Source of the DNA: Planctomycetia bacterium
GTDB lineage: Bacteria; Planctomycetota; Planctomycetia; Pirellulales; JACPPG01
Reading direction: 5' to 3'
Length of the DNA: 64,000 nt
NCBI GenBank assembly: GCA_016191115.1
Contig: JACPPG010000034.1
Location: forward strand, 48,765 to 112,764
Of the stretch, positions 17,860 to 26,077 are shown one piece after another; positions within the stretch are counted from its first letter, which is position 1, and every line of letters starts with the position of its first letter. The position numbers and the translations under genes were made by a program. Under the pieces are notes generated by a model that ran no database searches, was not told where the DNA came from, and was given only the letters and a program-made list of their open reading frames with translations.

Positions 17860-18864
17860 ATGCCCTCGTCTTCCAAACCCCTCCGCGTCGGCCTTATCGG
17901 TTGCGGCTTTGTCGGCCGGTTGCATGCCGAGCGGTTGCGAGCTGATCCGCGGGTCGCGATTGCCGTCTGTTGCGACCCGGACCGTGCCGCTGCGGAGAGG
18001 TTGGCGGCCGAATATGCGCCGGCCGCGGCCATTGAGACCGATGACGCTGCGGCGATCGGCCGGCACCGGCTTGATGCCGTGGTGATCTGCTCGCCGACGC
18101 TTTTGCACTACGCGCAGGTGTGCGCCGCGTTCGATCGGGGGATCGACGTCCTGTGCGAGAAGCCGCTGGCCGCCGGGCGCGAGCAGATCGGCGACTTGAT
18201 CGCGCGGGAAAGGGAGCAGCGTCGCATGCTCTCGGTCTCCTACCAGCGGCGGTACAAGAGCCCATACCTCACGGCGCGGCGGGAATTGACCGAGAACGCC
18301 GCCTGGTACGGGCCGCTCAAGCAAGTTCACATTTTTGTCTGCGAGCGGTGGCAGCAGGGGATCGCCGGCACGTGGCGCGACGACCCGAACATGGGCGCCG
18401 GCTACTTCGGCGACGCCGGCAGCCACCAGATCGACATCGTGCACTACGTCACCGGGCAAACGGCCATGAGCGTGCTGGCCACGAGCGAGCGGCGCGGCAG
18501 CCGCGTCGAGATCGTCACCCAGGTCATGGCCCGGCTCACTGGCGGCGCCGGCCTCGCGGCACACTTCGTCGGCGACGCCAACCATTGGCGCGAGGACATC
18601 CATTTCCACTGTCGCGACGCCGATTTATTGTTGCGGAGCGAAGAGGTACTTCGCGCGAAAGACAACCGCGTCGAGCCGGTAACTGACCTCGTGCCGGCCG
18701 GCTCGCCGGACGCCGCGTTCATCGACGCCGTGATCGACCGGCAGCCGACGCTGTCGCCGGCCACCTGCGCGCTGGCGATGTACGATTGGACGGCCGCGGT
18801 GCTCGAATCGGCCCGCAGCGGCGAGTGGGTGGCCGTTGGCGAGCGACTGGCAGCTAGCGGTTAG
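17860..18864 (+). CDS. Gfo/Idh/MocA family NAD(P)-dependent oxidoreductase
   Basis: The protein has 334 residues from ATG 17860; a TTG at 17848 is in frame but less likely. The N-terminal Rossmann fold carries LIGCGFVGRLHAERL. The motif CEKPLAAGREQ near residue 110 has the conserved lysine of the family. The C-terminal alpha/beta domain has GDAGSHQIDIVHYV near residue 190, matching the catalytic GG-HxxD pattern. Members oxidise or reduce sugars and their derivatives, and planctomycetes carry many paralogs. The substrate is unknown. It is followed by a 364-bp repeat-rich gap, so it is probably monocistronic. Confidence 0.92.
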   Translation: MPSSSKPLRVGLIGCGFVGRLHAERLRADPRVAIAVCCDPDRAAAERLAAEYAPAAAIETDDAAAIGRHRLDAVVICSPTLLHYAQVCAAFDRGIDVLCEKPLAAGREQIGDLIAREREQRRMLSVSYQRRYKSPYLTARRELTENAAWYGPLKQVHIFVCERWQQGIAGTWRDDPNMGAGYFGDAGSHQIDIVHYVTGQTAMSVLATSERRGSRVEIVTQVMARLTGGAGLAAHFVGDANHWREDIHFHCRDADLLLRSEEVLRAKDNRVEPVTDLVPAGSPDAAFIDAVIDRQPTLSPATCALAMYDWTAAVLESARSGEWVAVGERLAASG

Positions 18865-19228
18865 CAGAAAAGGGAAGTCTTGCCGCGGATTCTCGCGGAT
18901 GAACGCGGATCGAAAAGAAAGCCGACACCGCGCGAGCCGCGGAGGCGCATCCCACGGGCCGCTCGTGTGTCCCAAGGGTTATCCCTCCCCCGCCCTCTTC
19001 TTTTATCCGCGTCCCTCCGCGCAAATCCGCGGCTAGCCTCCGGCTGATTGCTAATCTAATCGCCAATTGCAGCAACCAATTGACCCGCGCCGCGCCGGCC
19101 GTTGTAATGGAGGCACAAGCACACCGCTGGCCCAACCGTGGCGGTCGCCAGCGGGGTTGAAGATCGCGTCCAGCGTTTGTTCACACCCGTCACAACACGT
19201 CCTCCTTTTCCTCAAAGGTCAACTCGCA
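18865..19228. other. Repeat-rich intergenic region
   Basis: No gene is seen. GCCGCGGATTCTCGCGGATGAACGCGGAT (from 18880) and its near-inverse ATCCGCGTCCCTCCGCGCAAATCCGCGGC (ending about 19033) form long inverted arms with about 90 bp between them. The second arm shares CCGCGCAAATCCGCGG with 15348-15364. The last ~190 bp show nothing recognisable apart from the likely leader of the acyl-CoA dehydrogenase gene. Confidence 0.6.
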
Positions 19229-20407
19229 ATGGCTGCCGTCGACACCCAAGCACCGCCATCCACCCAGTGTTCATTTCTCTTTGACGCCGAGCACGAGGCG
19301 TTCCGCGCCGAGGTGCGTCGCTACGTCGAGCAGGAGCTGAACCCGCGTTCCGACGCCTGGGACGAGTCGGGCCGCATCCCGCGCGAAGAGTTCCTGCGGG
19401 CCGGCGAGCTAGGCCTCTTTGGCCTCGCCGTGCCCGAGGCCTACGGCGGCAGCGCTGGCGACTGCCGGATGCCGCTGGTGATGGCCGAGGAGATGGCGCG
19501 GGCCCGCAGCCGCGGCGTGTCGATGGGATTCGGGGCGCACTCGGCGATCGCCATGCCGCACCTGGTGCGGTTCGGGACCGATGAGCAGAAGGCGCGCTAC
19601 CTGGCGGACCTGGTGGCCGGCCGGAGGATCGCCGCATTGGGCGTCACCGAGCCCACCGCGGGCAGCAACGTGGCCGGGATGAAGTCGACCGTCACGCGCG
19701 ACGGCGCCGGCTGGGTGCTGCGCGGCGAAAAGATGTTTATCACCAATTCGGTCAACGGCGACTTGTTTTTCGTGGCCGCGAAAACGAATCCGGCAGCGGG
19801 CCATCGCGGCGTCAGCATGTTCCTGGTCGAACGAAAAACGCCCGGCTTCTCCGTCGAGGAGCTGAAGGGGAAGCTGGGCCGCCGGGCATCGGACACCGGC
19901 CGGCTGCGGTTCGACAACTGTCGCCTGCCGGCCGACGCCCTTTTGGGCCAGGAGAACCACGGCTTCTACCAGATCATGCAGTGCTTCGAGCACGAGCGGC
20001 TGGTGATCGCCGGCGGCTGTGTCGGAGCGGCCGACATGGTCCTGGAAGAGACGCAAAAGTGGGTCCAGAACCGGGTTTACGGCGAGGGGACCCTGGCCGA
20101 CATGCAGGTCACCAAGCAGCGGCTCGCCAAAAGTGCCACAGAGCTCGAGGCCGCCAGGCAGTTGGTCTACTACTGCGCCCGACGGGTCATGCAGAGCATC
20201 CCCAGCTTGAAGGAAGTGGCTATGGCCAAAGCGTTTTGCGCCGAGGCCGCCTTCCGCATCATCGACGACTGCCTGCAACTGCACGGCGGTTACGGGTATT
20301 TCGACTCGCCGGTCGAGCGGGCCTACCGCGACATCCGGCTGGACCGGATCGGCGGCGGGGCGACCGAAGTGATGTACGACATAATTGCGAAACAAATGGG
20401 AATTTGA
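19229..20407 (+). CDS. Acyl-CoA dehydrogenase
   Basis: FAD enzyme that introduces the alpha-beta double bond in an acyl-CoA. The protein has 392 residues from ATG 19229, preceded by AAAGG. The family's standard domains are visible: an N-terminal helical domain (FRAEVRRYVEQELNP), then the flavin and substrate signature ALGVTEPTAGSNVAGMKSTV near residue 140. The C-terminal part carries QLHGGYGYFDSPVERAYRDIRLDRIGGGATEVMYDII, a stretch given here only by its first and last motifs (QLHGGYGY and RIGGGATEVM). Chain length and pathway cannot be determined. No other fatty-acid or amino-acid catabolism genes are adjacent. Confidence 0.94.
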   Translation: MAAVDTQAPPSTQCSFLFDAEHEAFRAEVRRYVEQELNPRSDAWDESGRIPREEFLRAGELGLFGLAVPEAYGGSAGDCRMPLVMAEEMARARSRGVSMGFGAHSAIAMPHLVRFGTDEQKARYLADLVAGRRIAALGVTEPTAGSNVAGMKSTVTRDGAGWVLRGEKMFITNSVNGDLFFVAAKTNPAAGHRGVSMFLVERKTPGFSVEELKGKLGRRASDTGRLRFDNCRLPADALLGQENHGFYQIMQCFEHERLVIAGGCVGAADMVLEETQKWVQNRVYGEGTLADMQVTKQRLAKSATELEAARQLVYYCARRVMQSIPSLKEVAMAKAFCAEAAFRIIDDCLQLHGGYGYFDSPVERAYRDIRLDRIGGGATEVMYDIIAKQMGI

Positions 20408-20511
20408 GCGGGTAAAGCTTGACAACTCGGGACGGGGCGCAAAGGCCCGTGTCGAAATGGACGGCTGAACGTCCCGGTATTTGGATTTGGAGACTATCCG
20501 AAACTTTTTTG

Positions 20512-20539
20512 TTGACATGAGGGATCGTCCATATAGACT
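20512..20539 (+). promoter_or_regulatory. Promoter of the PEP-CTERM gene
   Basis: TTGACA at 20512-20517, 16-bp spacer, TAGACT at 20534-20539. It leaves a predicted 5' leader of about 125 nt before the start codon at 20673. Confidence 0.6.
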
Positions 20540-20550
20540 GTGACGAAATG

Positions 20551-20652
20551 CGCGATCGGCGAGGGCTTGCCGGTCGCGTTTTGCGCGTGGCGTAGGGAAG
20601 TACAGCATCACCAGAGGCAGGTGTGGCCCGCTCGTTCGGGTCGCACTGCTGG
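20551..20652 (+). promoter_or_regulatory. Structured 5' leader of the PEP-CTERM gene
   Basis: Two hairpins can be drawn. The first pairs 20551-20560 with 20569-20578 (10 bp with one G-U) and is followed by four T, so it looks like a weak terminator. The second spans 20611-20652: GGCCCG (20625-20630) with CGGGTC (20637-20642), extended by GTG/CAC and CAG/CTG. It ends about seven bases before the AAGGAG ribosome-binding site. No known riboswitch class is recognised. Confidence 0.5.
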
Positions 20653-20672
20653 AGCCTAAGAAGGAGCCGCTA

Positions 20673-21731
20673 ATGACTCGGAAAACAACGCGAATCCTCA
20701 CACCTGCGGCGCTATGCGTCGCTGCGATTGTGATACTTGTCGCCGGCCAGGTTCAGGCCGCGCAGGTCACCTCGACCATTCTTCTCGGTCCGCCCAACGG
20801 CGGCCCTGTGGGCACCTTCTCAGCCAGCTTGACTCCCGGTGCCGGCTCTCAGTTGCACATCGGGACAATCTCCGGCAATTTCAAGCAGCACGTCAGCAGT
20901 TTTCTGAACTTGAACTTCGGCATCTCGGCGTCGAATCAGAACTCGACGCTGACACTGACGCCCTCCTCGATCTCCACCAACAACGCCAGCGGTACGGCGG
21001 TTTTGGAGTACGACAACTTCACGCCGGGCACGCCCCTGTTCCTGGACAACTTTGTAGCCAACCTGAGCGACGGAGCAACGGCTCCCGTCAACATCGGCGC
21101 CAGCGCGGTCAATGTCTCGTTCGGCAGCCTCGGGAGTTTCCCGATAACGATGAATTTTGCCGGGACGCTTAGCAATGTGACGTTCACGACCAGCCCTGTG
21201 CCACCAGCCGGCACTAATCCGGCCAATCCGGTCTACTTCAACGCGGGCAACTATTCGGTGACGATCTCTGGGGCCGTGACCGGCTCGCTGGTGTTGCCTT
21301 TGGGTTTGGGCACACTCCCGCTGGGGACGCTTTTTACCCTACCGGCGACTCCCGTGACGTTCCCTGGGGTGCTGCCCGGAGTGGTCACGTTGAGCGACAT
21401 AGGCCCAAACACACCCCCCTACACGGGGACGCCGAACGACATGTTGGCTCAGTTCGCGGCGAACCTGGGGGCTGCGCAGTTCCCGTTCTCGTTCAGCACT
21501 CCCGTGAACACGAGCATTACCAACAGCATCCCGGCAAATTCAAGCGGTGTGACGCAGTTGACGATCTCTGGTAGCAGCCTCAACGCCAACATCGTTCTCA
21601 CCAACCTGCAGTACGATCTGCGCGGCATCACGACCGGCACTCTCATTCCGGAGCCCGCGTCAGTCGGGCTGGCCGGGTTGGCCCTGGCTGGTCTGGTCGG
21701 TTTCGCGATCAAGCGCAGAAAGGCCGCCTAG
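20673..21731 (+). CDS. PEP-CTERM sorting domain protein
   Basis: The 352-residue protein has a signal peptide (RKTTR, then a hydrophobic run ending VQAAQ). A long Ser/Thr/Asn/Gly-rich beta-type region with no enzymatic motif follows. The C-terminus has the sorting tail: IPEPAS, about 20 hydrophobic residues, then the basic KRRKAA. Such tails are processed by an exosortase, and the protein is then exported to or anchored at the surface; no exosortase gene lies in the window. The start is well set by AAGGAG nine bases before the ATG. It has its own promoter and leader and a strong terminator downstream, so it is a single-gene unit. Confidence 0.93.
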   Translation: MTRKTTRILTPAALCVAAIVILVAGQVQAAQVTSTILLGPPNGGPVGTFSASLTPGAGSQLHIGTISGNFKQHVSSFLNLNFGISASNQNSTLTLTPSSISTNNASGTAVLEYDNFTPGTPLFLDNFVANLSDGATAPVNIGASAVNVSFGSLGSFPITMNFAGTLSNVTFTTSPVPPAGTNPANPVYFNAGNYSVTISGAVTGSLVLPLGLGTLPLGTLFTLPATPVTFPGVLPGVVTLSDIGPNTPPYTGTPNDMLAQFAANLGAAQFPFSFSTPVNTSITNSIPANSSGVTQLTISGSSLNANIVLTNLQYDLRGITTGTLIPEPASVGLAGLALAGLVGFAIKRRKAA

Positions 21732-21771
21732 CGGGATTCCGCTGCGTTCGTCGCAATCTGAATGGAAACGT

Positions 21772-21811
21772 GGCCCGATCCGCCGGATGGCGGACCGGGC
21801 CCGTTTTTTTT
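21772..21811 (+). terminator. Intrinsic terminator of the PEP-CTERM gene
   Basis: Stem GGCCCG-AT-CCGCC with GGCGG-AC-CGGGCC (21772-21784 and 21789-21801), 4-nt loop, one A-C mismatch, followed by CG and eight T at 21804-21811. Confidence 0.9.
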
Positions 21812-21901
21812 CGGGCAGGCGGGCGGTTCTTCCGGCATTGCCGCGATGAACTACGCCGGCCAGGATGGGGTAATCGAGATTTCTCTGTCCGCGGCTCATC
21901 C

Positions 21902-23929
21902 ATGGCGTCCCGCACGCGACCGAAGCGCGATCAGACACCCGCCAAACGCGGCGGCCCCGCTTCGTCCACGCAGCGCCGCACTGCGGCCGGGCATTTCCCC
22001 GCGGCTTTGGCCGGCGGCGCGCTCGTGGCCATGGTCCTGGCCGCCTACGTGGCGGCCTTGGGCGCCGGTTTCATTTGGGACGACGAATTCAACGTCACCA
22101 CCAACGCCACGCTCCGCTCGCTCGATGGGCTGCGGCAAATGTGGTTCGTGCCCCGCTCGATCCAGCAGTACTACCCGCTCATGTACACAACCTACTGGGT
22201 GGAGTATCACCTGTGGGAGCTCAAGCCGTTCGGCTATCACTTCGACAACGTGTTGCTCCATGCCACGGCGGTCCTTCTGCTTTGGCGGCTTCTTTTGCGT
22301 TTGCAAGTGCCCGGCGCATGGCTGGCGGCGGCCATTTTCGCCGTCCACCCGGTGGAGGTGGAATCGGTCGTCTGGATCACCGAGCGAAAGAACGTTCTGT
22401 CCCTGACGCTCGCGCTTTTGTCGATGCTCTGCTACCTGCGCTTCGCGCCGCCGGAGGGGGACCGCATGGGCGAGCCGCCAAGCCCGGCGCGGTGGCGTTG
22501 GTACGCCTTGTCCTTCCTATCTTTCGCGCTCGCTATGTTCGCCAAGACCGTGGTCCTCTCCCTGCCGGCCGTGCTGTTGGTGATCTACTGGTGGAAGCGG
22601 GGTCGCCTTCGGTGGGTGGACGTGGCCAGGCTCGCTCCATTCTTCACCCTCGGCGTGGCCCTGGGACTCACGACGGTTTGGATGGAGACGCACCACGTCG
22701 GCGCAAAGGGAGAGGAATGGTCACTAATCGCCGGCGAGCGCGTGCTACTCTCGGGCCGGGCGATTTGGTTCTACGTGGGCAAGCTGGCGTGGCCGCATCC
22801 GCTCGCTTTTCTGTATCCACGATTCGCGGTCGACGTGCCGGCATGGCGGCAATGGCTGCTTTTTGTCGCTGCGATTAGCGTGCCGGTGGCGCTGTGGCTG
22901 GCGCGCGGGCGAATCGGACGGGGGCCGCTGGCGGCCGTGCTGATCTACGTCGGCGTGCTGGCCCCGGCGCTCGGCTTTTTCAATATCTATTTCACCCGAT
23001 TTGCCCAGGTGGCCGACCACTTTCAATATCATGCCAGCGTGGCGATGATCGCCCTGGCGGCGGCCGGCGCCGCACTCGTAGCCACGCGGTTGCCGGCTGG
23101 CTGGCGCGGCATCGCCAACGCGACCGCCGCTGTGGTCCTGGTGGCACTTGCGGCCTTGACCGTGCGGCAGACGTTCATCTACCAAGATCTGGAAACGCTC
23201 TATCGCGACACGATCGCCAAGAATCCAAAAAGCTGGATGGCCTACGGGAACCTGAGCGAGCACCTCAATTCGCAAGGGCGCTACGATGAGGCGATCGACC
23301 TGCTCGAGAAGTGTCTGGCAATCTACGACGCGGAGGATATCCACGATCGGCGCTATCTCTTGGCGGAGAGTTCCCTGGGGTTCGTGCTCCTCGAAGTCCA
23401 GCGATTCGACGACGCGCGTCCGCACTTTGTGGCGGCGCTCTCGGTCGACCCTGACGATTGCCGATCGCTGTACGGGCTGGGCATGTCGCTCGCCGCGACC
23501 GACCGGTTCGCCGAAGCGCAGGCATGCTTCGAGCACGCCCTGCAAGTCGATCCAGACCATGCCGAGGCCCACTATGGCCTGGCCGTTGCGCTCGGAAGAC
23601 AAGGACGCGCCGAGGAGGCGACCAGCCACTTTCGGAAGTCTTTGGAATTGAACGCCACCGACCCCCTCGTACACTTCGAGTTTGGCAATCTGCTGGCGCA
23701 GCAACGCGATCTGCGACAGGCCGCCGTGCACTATGCCGAAGCGGTCCGCCTGCGGCCCGGCTACGTCGACGCCTTGCACAACCTGGGCGTGGTCCTCAAG
23801 GATTCGGGCGATGTCGATCGCGCGATCCCGCGCTTGCAGGAGGCGCTGCGCCTGAATCCGAGCGACGCCGACACGAAGGCCGCCCTGGAAGAGGCGCTGC
23901 GAATGCGACAGAAGCAACGCGGCGAGTAA
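21902..23929 (+). CDS. Multi-pass membrane protein with C-terminal TPR repeats (TMTC/O-GlcNAc-transferase-like architecture)
   Basis: The protein has 675 residues from ATG 21902, which begins with a basic segment before the first membrane helix; an open frame further upstream crosses the terminator. The N-terminal ~420 residues hold about ten membrane segments. They include the GT-C-like sequence FIWDDEFNVTTN after the first helix and HPVEVESVVWITERKNVLS, typical of bacterial relatives of TMTC proteins. From about residue 440 there are about six tetratricopeptide repeats (AYGNLSEHLNSQGRYDEA, HYGLAVALGRQGRAEEA, ALHNLGVVLKDSGDVDRA). TMTC proteins transfer mannose in eukaryotes; in bacteria the role is not established, so a glycosyltransferase activity is only a suggestion. 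Confidence 0.88.
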   Translation: MASRTRPKRDQTPAKRGGPASSTQRRTAAGHFPAALAGGALVAMVLAAYVAALGAGFIWDDEFNVTTNATLRSLDGLRQMWFVPRSIQQYYPLMYTTYWVEYHLWELKPFGYHFDNVLLHATAVLLLWRLLLRLQVPGAWLAAAIFAVHPVEVESVVWITERKNVLSLTLALLSMLCYLRFAPPEGDRMGEPPSPARWRWYALSFLSFALAMFAKTVVLSLPAVLLVIYWWKRGRLRWVDVARLAPFFTLGVALGLTTVWMETHHVGAKGEEWSLIAGERVLLSGRAIWFYVGKLAWPHPLAFLYPRFAVDVPAWRQWLLFVAAISVPVALWLARGRIGRGPLAAVLIYVGVLAPALGFFNIYFTRFAQVADHFQYHASVAMIALAAAGAALVATRLPAGWRGIANATAAVVLVALAALTVRQTFIYQDLETLYRDTIAKNPKSWMAYGNLSEHLNSQGRYDEAIDLLEKCLAIYDAEDIHDRRYLLAESSLGFVLLEVQRFDDARPHFVAALSVDPDDCRSLYGLGMSLAATDRFAEAQACFEHALQVDPDHAEAHYGLAVALGRQGRAEEATSHFRKSLELNATDPLVHFEFGNLLAQQRDLRQAAVHYAEAVRLRPGYVDALHNLGVVLKDSGDVDRAIPRLQEALRLNPSDADTKAALEEALRMRQKQRGE

Positions 23930-24009
23930 GCCGCGCTTCGGCGCGGGCGCGGCAGCCGTGGGGCCGAAGACCGGCGGGATGAACCCGGCGGCTCGCAGGG
24001 GGTCCTTTT

Positions 24010-24046
24010 CCCTAACCTCCAACCCCCAGCCCCCAACCCCTGGCCT
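24010..24046. repeat. Telomere-like C-rich/G-rich tract
   Basis: The plus strand reads CCCTAACCTCCAACCCCC and similar units; the minus strand has five or more runs of G in 37 bases and fits a G-quadruplex pattern. It overlaps the last codons of the neighbouring minus-strand gene. Related tracts lie at 25041-25073 and 62589-62620. Confidence 0.65.
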
Positions 24047-24977
24047 GAATCGCCTCCGCCTGCTCGACGATCTCATCGACGATCTCGCGGCACGCGCGCA
24101 CCTCGGAAATCGCCCCGCAACCCTGCCCGGCGGGGAAGCACGAGCGGGCTGGGTCGCGCTTGGCGTCCTCGGGGAACAAGAAGCCCATCAGACCTGCCTG
24201 CTGCATTTGCGCCGCCTGCGCGGGGAAGGGCCGAATGTCCTGCGGATGGCGCCCCCATTCGTCAGTCGTCGGATTGCGCAGTGCCCGCAAGGTCTTGCCC
24301 GTCCAGCATCGCGAGACGACGGTGTCGCTCTCGGTGGCGGCCAGGATGGCGTTCTTGTACACGGCGGCGCCGCGGGCCTCGGTGCAGGCGACGAACCGCG
24401 TGCCGATCCACACGCCATCGCACCCCAGCGCCAGCGACGCGACCAGGCCGCGCCCGTCGAAGATGCCGCCCGCGGCGATGACCGGCACTTTGACCGCGTC
24501 GACCACCTGCGGCAGGAGAGCCATGGCGCCGACGCTGCCCGTGTGGCCCCCCGCCTCGGTCCCCTGGGCGATCACCGCGTCGCAACCGGCCTCTTCCGCC
24601 ATGCGGGCGTGCTTGACGCTGCCGCACACATTCATCACCAATAGTCCCGCCTCGTGGCACATCTGGATGACCCGAGTCGGCACCCCCAACCCGGCGATGA
24701 ACGCGCTCGCCCCGCCGGCGATGATCCGCCGTGCTTCTTCCTCCGGCTTGTCGGTGATGGGGGTCAAGAGGTCGACGCCGAACGGCTTGTCGGTCAGCGA
24801 TCGGACCTTGGCCATCTGGTCGGACATCTCGTCGATCGTCATGCTGCCGGCGCCCAGCACGCCGTAGCCGCCGGCCTCGCACATCGCGGCCACGAGCTCG
24901 GCATACGCGACGCCCGCCATACCGGCCAGCATGATCGGGTGTTTGACGGACAACATCTCAGTGAGGCGGGTCTTCAT
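24012..24977 (-). CDS. Nitronate monooxygenase / 2-nitropropane dioxygenase family flavoprotein
   Basis: The 321-residue FMN barrel protein belongs to the family that includes nitronate monooxygenase and the enoyl-reductase FabK. Visible motifs are HPIMLAGMAGVAYAELVAA at the N-terminus, AQGTEAGGHTG near residue 140 with the conserved histidine, PVIAAGGIFDGRG, and ALGCDGVWIGTRFVA. Nitronate monooxygenase is preferred because the annotation-grade motifs are shared and no fatty-acid synthesis genes are adjacent, but FabK-like activity is not excluded. The C-terminal residues (GWGLGVGG) are encoded by a G-rich repeat tract, so the original end of the protein may have been different. Confidence 0.85.
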   Translation of the reverse strand: MKTRLTEMLSVKHPIMLAGMAGVAYAELVAAMCEAGGYGVLGAGSMTIDEMSDQMAKVRSLTDKPFGVDLLTPITDKPEEEARRIIAGGASAFIAGLGVPTRVIQMCHEAGLLVMNVCGSVKHARMAEEAGCDAVIAQGTEAGGHTGSVGAMALLPQVVDAVKVPVIAAGGIFDGRGLVASLALGCDGVWIGTRFVACTEARGAAVYKNAILAATESDTVVSRCWTGKTLRALRNPTTDEWGRHPQDIRPFPAQAAQMQQAGLMGFLFPEDAKRDPARSCFPAGQGCGAISEVRACREIVDEIVEQAEAIQARGWGLGVGG

Positions 24978-25040
24978 GAGTAGGGGCTCGGCTTGTCCAC
25001 AGAGAGAATCTCCGATTCGAGATGATTCGAGATCTGCAAT

Positions 25041-25073
25041 CCCTAACCCCCAATCCCCAACCCCTAATCCCTA
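25041..25073. repeat. Telomere-like C-rich/G-rich tract
   Basis: The plus strand reads CCCTAACCCCCAATCCCC and continues in the same style. The minus strand has five G-runs of three to five separated by two or three bases, a strong G-quadruplex pattern. It begins two bases after the stop codon of the sigma factor gene on that strand. Confidence 0.7.
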
Positions 25074-25075
25074 CA

Positions 25076-25690
25076 TCACGACGGCGCCGCGTCGGGGCCG
25101 AGGATCGATTGCAGCCTGTTGAGCGACCGCGTGAGCATCACGCGCACCGCCCCATCGGTCTTGCCCAGTTGCAGCGCGATCTGCTTGGACGGGAGGCCCT
25201 CGACGTAACGCAGCCGCAACGCCTCGCGCTGGTCGAACGGCAGGCTGGCCAGGGCCTCGGCCAGGCGGGCCTCGCGGACGTTCCGCGAGTACATCTTGCT
25301 GGCCGTGGTCATGCTAGCCACCAACAGGTCGATCATGCCGGCACGACTATCGTCGGGCGAGGAGCGGTTGAGCGACACCTCGCGCCCGGCGTCGCGCTTG
25401 GCGGCGCCGAAGAAGCGGCGGTGGGCGTCGATGATCCTCCGCTCGGCGATCTGGCACAGCCAGCCGAAGGGGTCGCGGTTCGCCAGGTCGATTGCCGGTA
25501 GGCCCCGCACCGCCTCGGCCGAGACCTCTTGGAACACGTCCTCGGGCTCCAGCTTGCGGCGCAGCGCGGCTCCCAATTGCCGCTCGATGTAGACCAGCAG
25601 CGCGCCGCGTCGGGCGTCGATAAAACCGGCCAGCGCCTCGACGTCGCGCTGGCGAATTCGCTCGACGAGCGCATCGGAATCGGTGGACAT
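25076..25690 (-). CDS. ECF-type RNA polymerase sigma factor
   Basis: The protein has 204 residues from ATG 25690, preceded by GGGGAG; open frame further upstream crosses a repeat and is discarded. Sigma region 2 is visible as LEPEDVFQEVSAEAVRGLP with NRDPFGWLCQIAERRIIDAHR. Region 4 shows LPFDQREALRLRYVEGLPSKQIA and a helix-turn-helix ending VRVMLTRSLNRLQ. The length and style match the large planctomycete ECF groups often encoded beside a serine/threonine kinase, as here. The kinase is divergent, with start codons 387 bp apart. Control by that kinase is plausible from context only; no anti-sigma factor is seen. Confidence 0.92.
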   Translation of the reverse strand: MSTDSDALVERIRQRDVEALAGFIDARRGALLVYIERQLGAALRRKLEPEDVFQEVSAEAVRGLPAIDLANRDPFGWLCQIAERRIIDAHRRFFGAAKRDAGREVSLNRSSPDDSRAGMIDLLVASMTTASKMYSRNVREARLAEALASLPFDQREALRLRYVEGLPSKQIALQLGKTDGAVRVMLTRSLNRLQSILGPDAAPS

Positions 25691-25850
25691 GTTCGTCTCG
25701 CTCCCCGCGCGCCTACAGCGAACATCCTGCCCGACGTGCCGGGAGTGCATGGTACCGCCGACGGGCGGCGCGGAACAAGCATTTTCTTCGCCCCGTCCCC
25801 ACCGAAAGGCGGTTCGCCATGCCCCCAAAGCCGCGCGGCTTTCCCGCAGG

Positions 25851-25984
25851 GCCATCCTGTTTTTCAAAATGGCGAGGCGGGAAAATGGGACTGGCTCCGA
25901 GCATAAACAGCGCAAGCCCTTTCAGACCAACGTTTCGTCTCGGTGCCTGTCCCACTTTCCCGCCGGTGCGCCGCCGGCAAGCTT
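25851..25984 (+). repeat. 134-bp structured dispersed repeat, copy 1
   Basis: This copy matches 35339-35472 and 59912-60045 almost base for base. Inverted arms GCGGGAAAATGGGAC and GTCCCACTTTCCCGC enclose about 57 bp. It fills part of the divergent region between the ECF sigma and kinase genes. Confidence 0.9.
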
Positions 25985-26077
25985 TGTGCTAAAAAGAGTG
26001 GTTCGGGGCGCCGCCACAAGGATGGCGGTCGACCCAAAAAACGCCAGGGGTGGCGCACGATCGCAGGAGTTAGCAGC

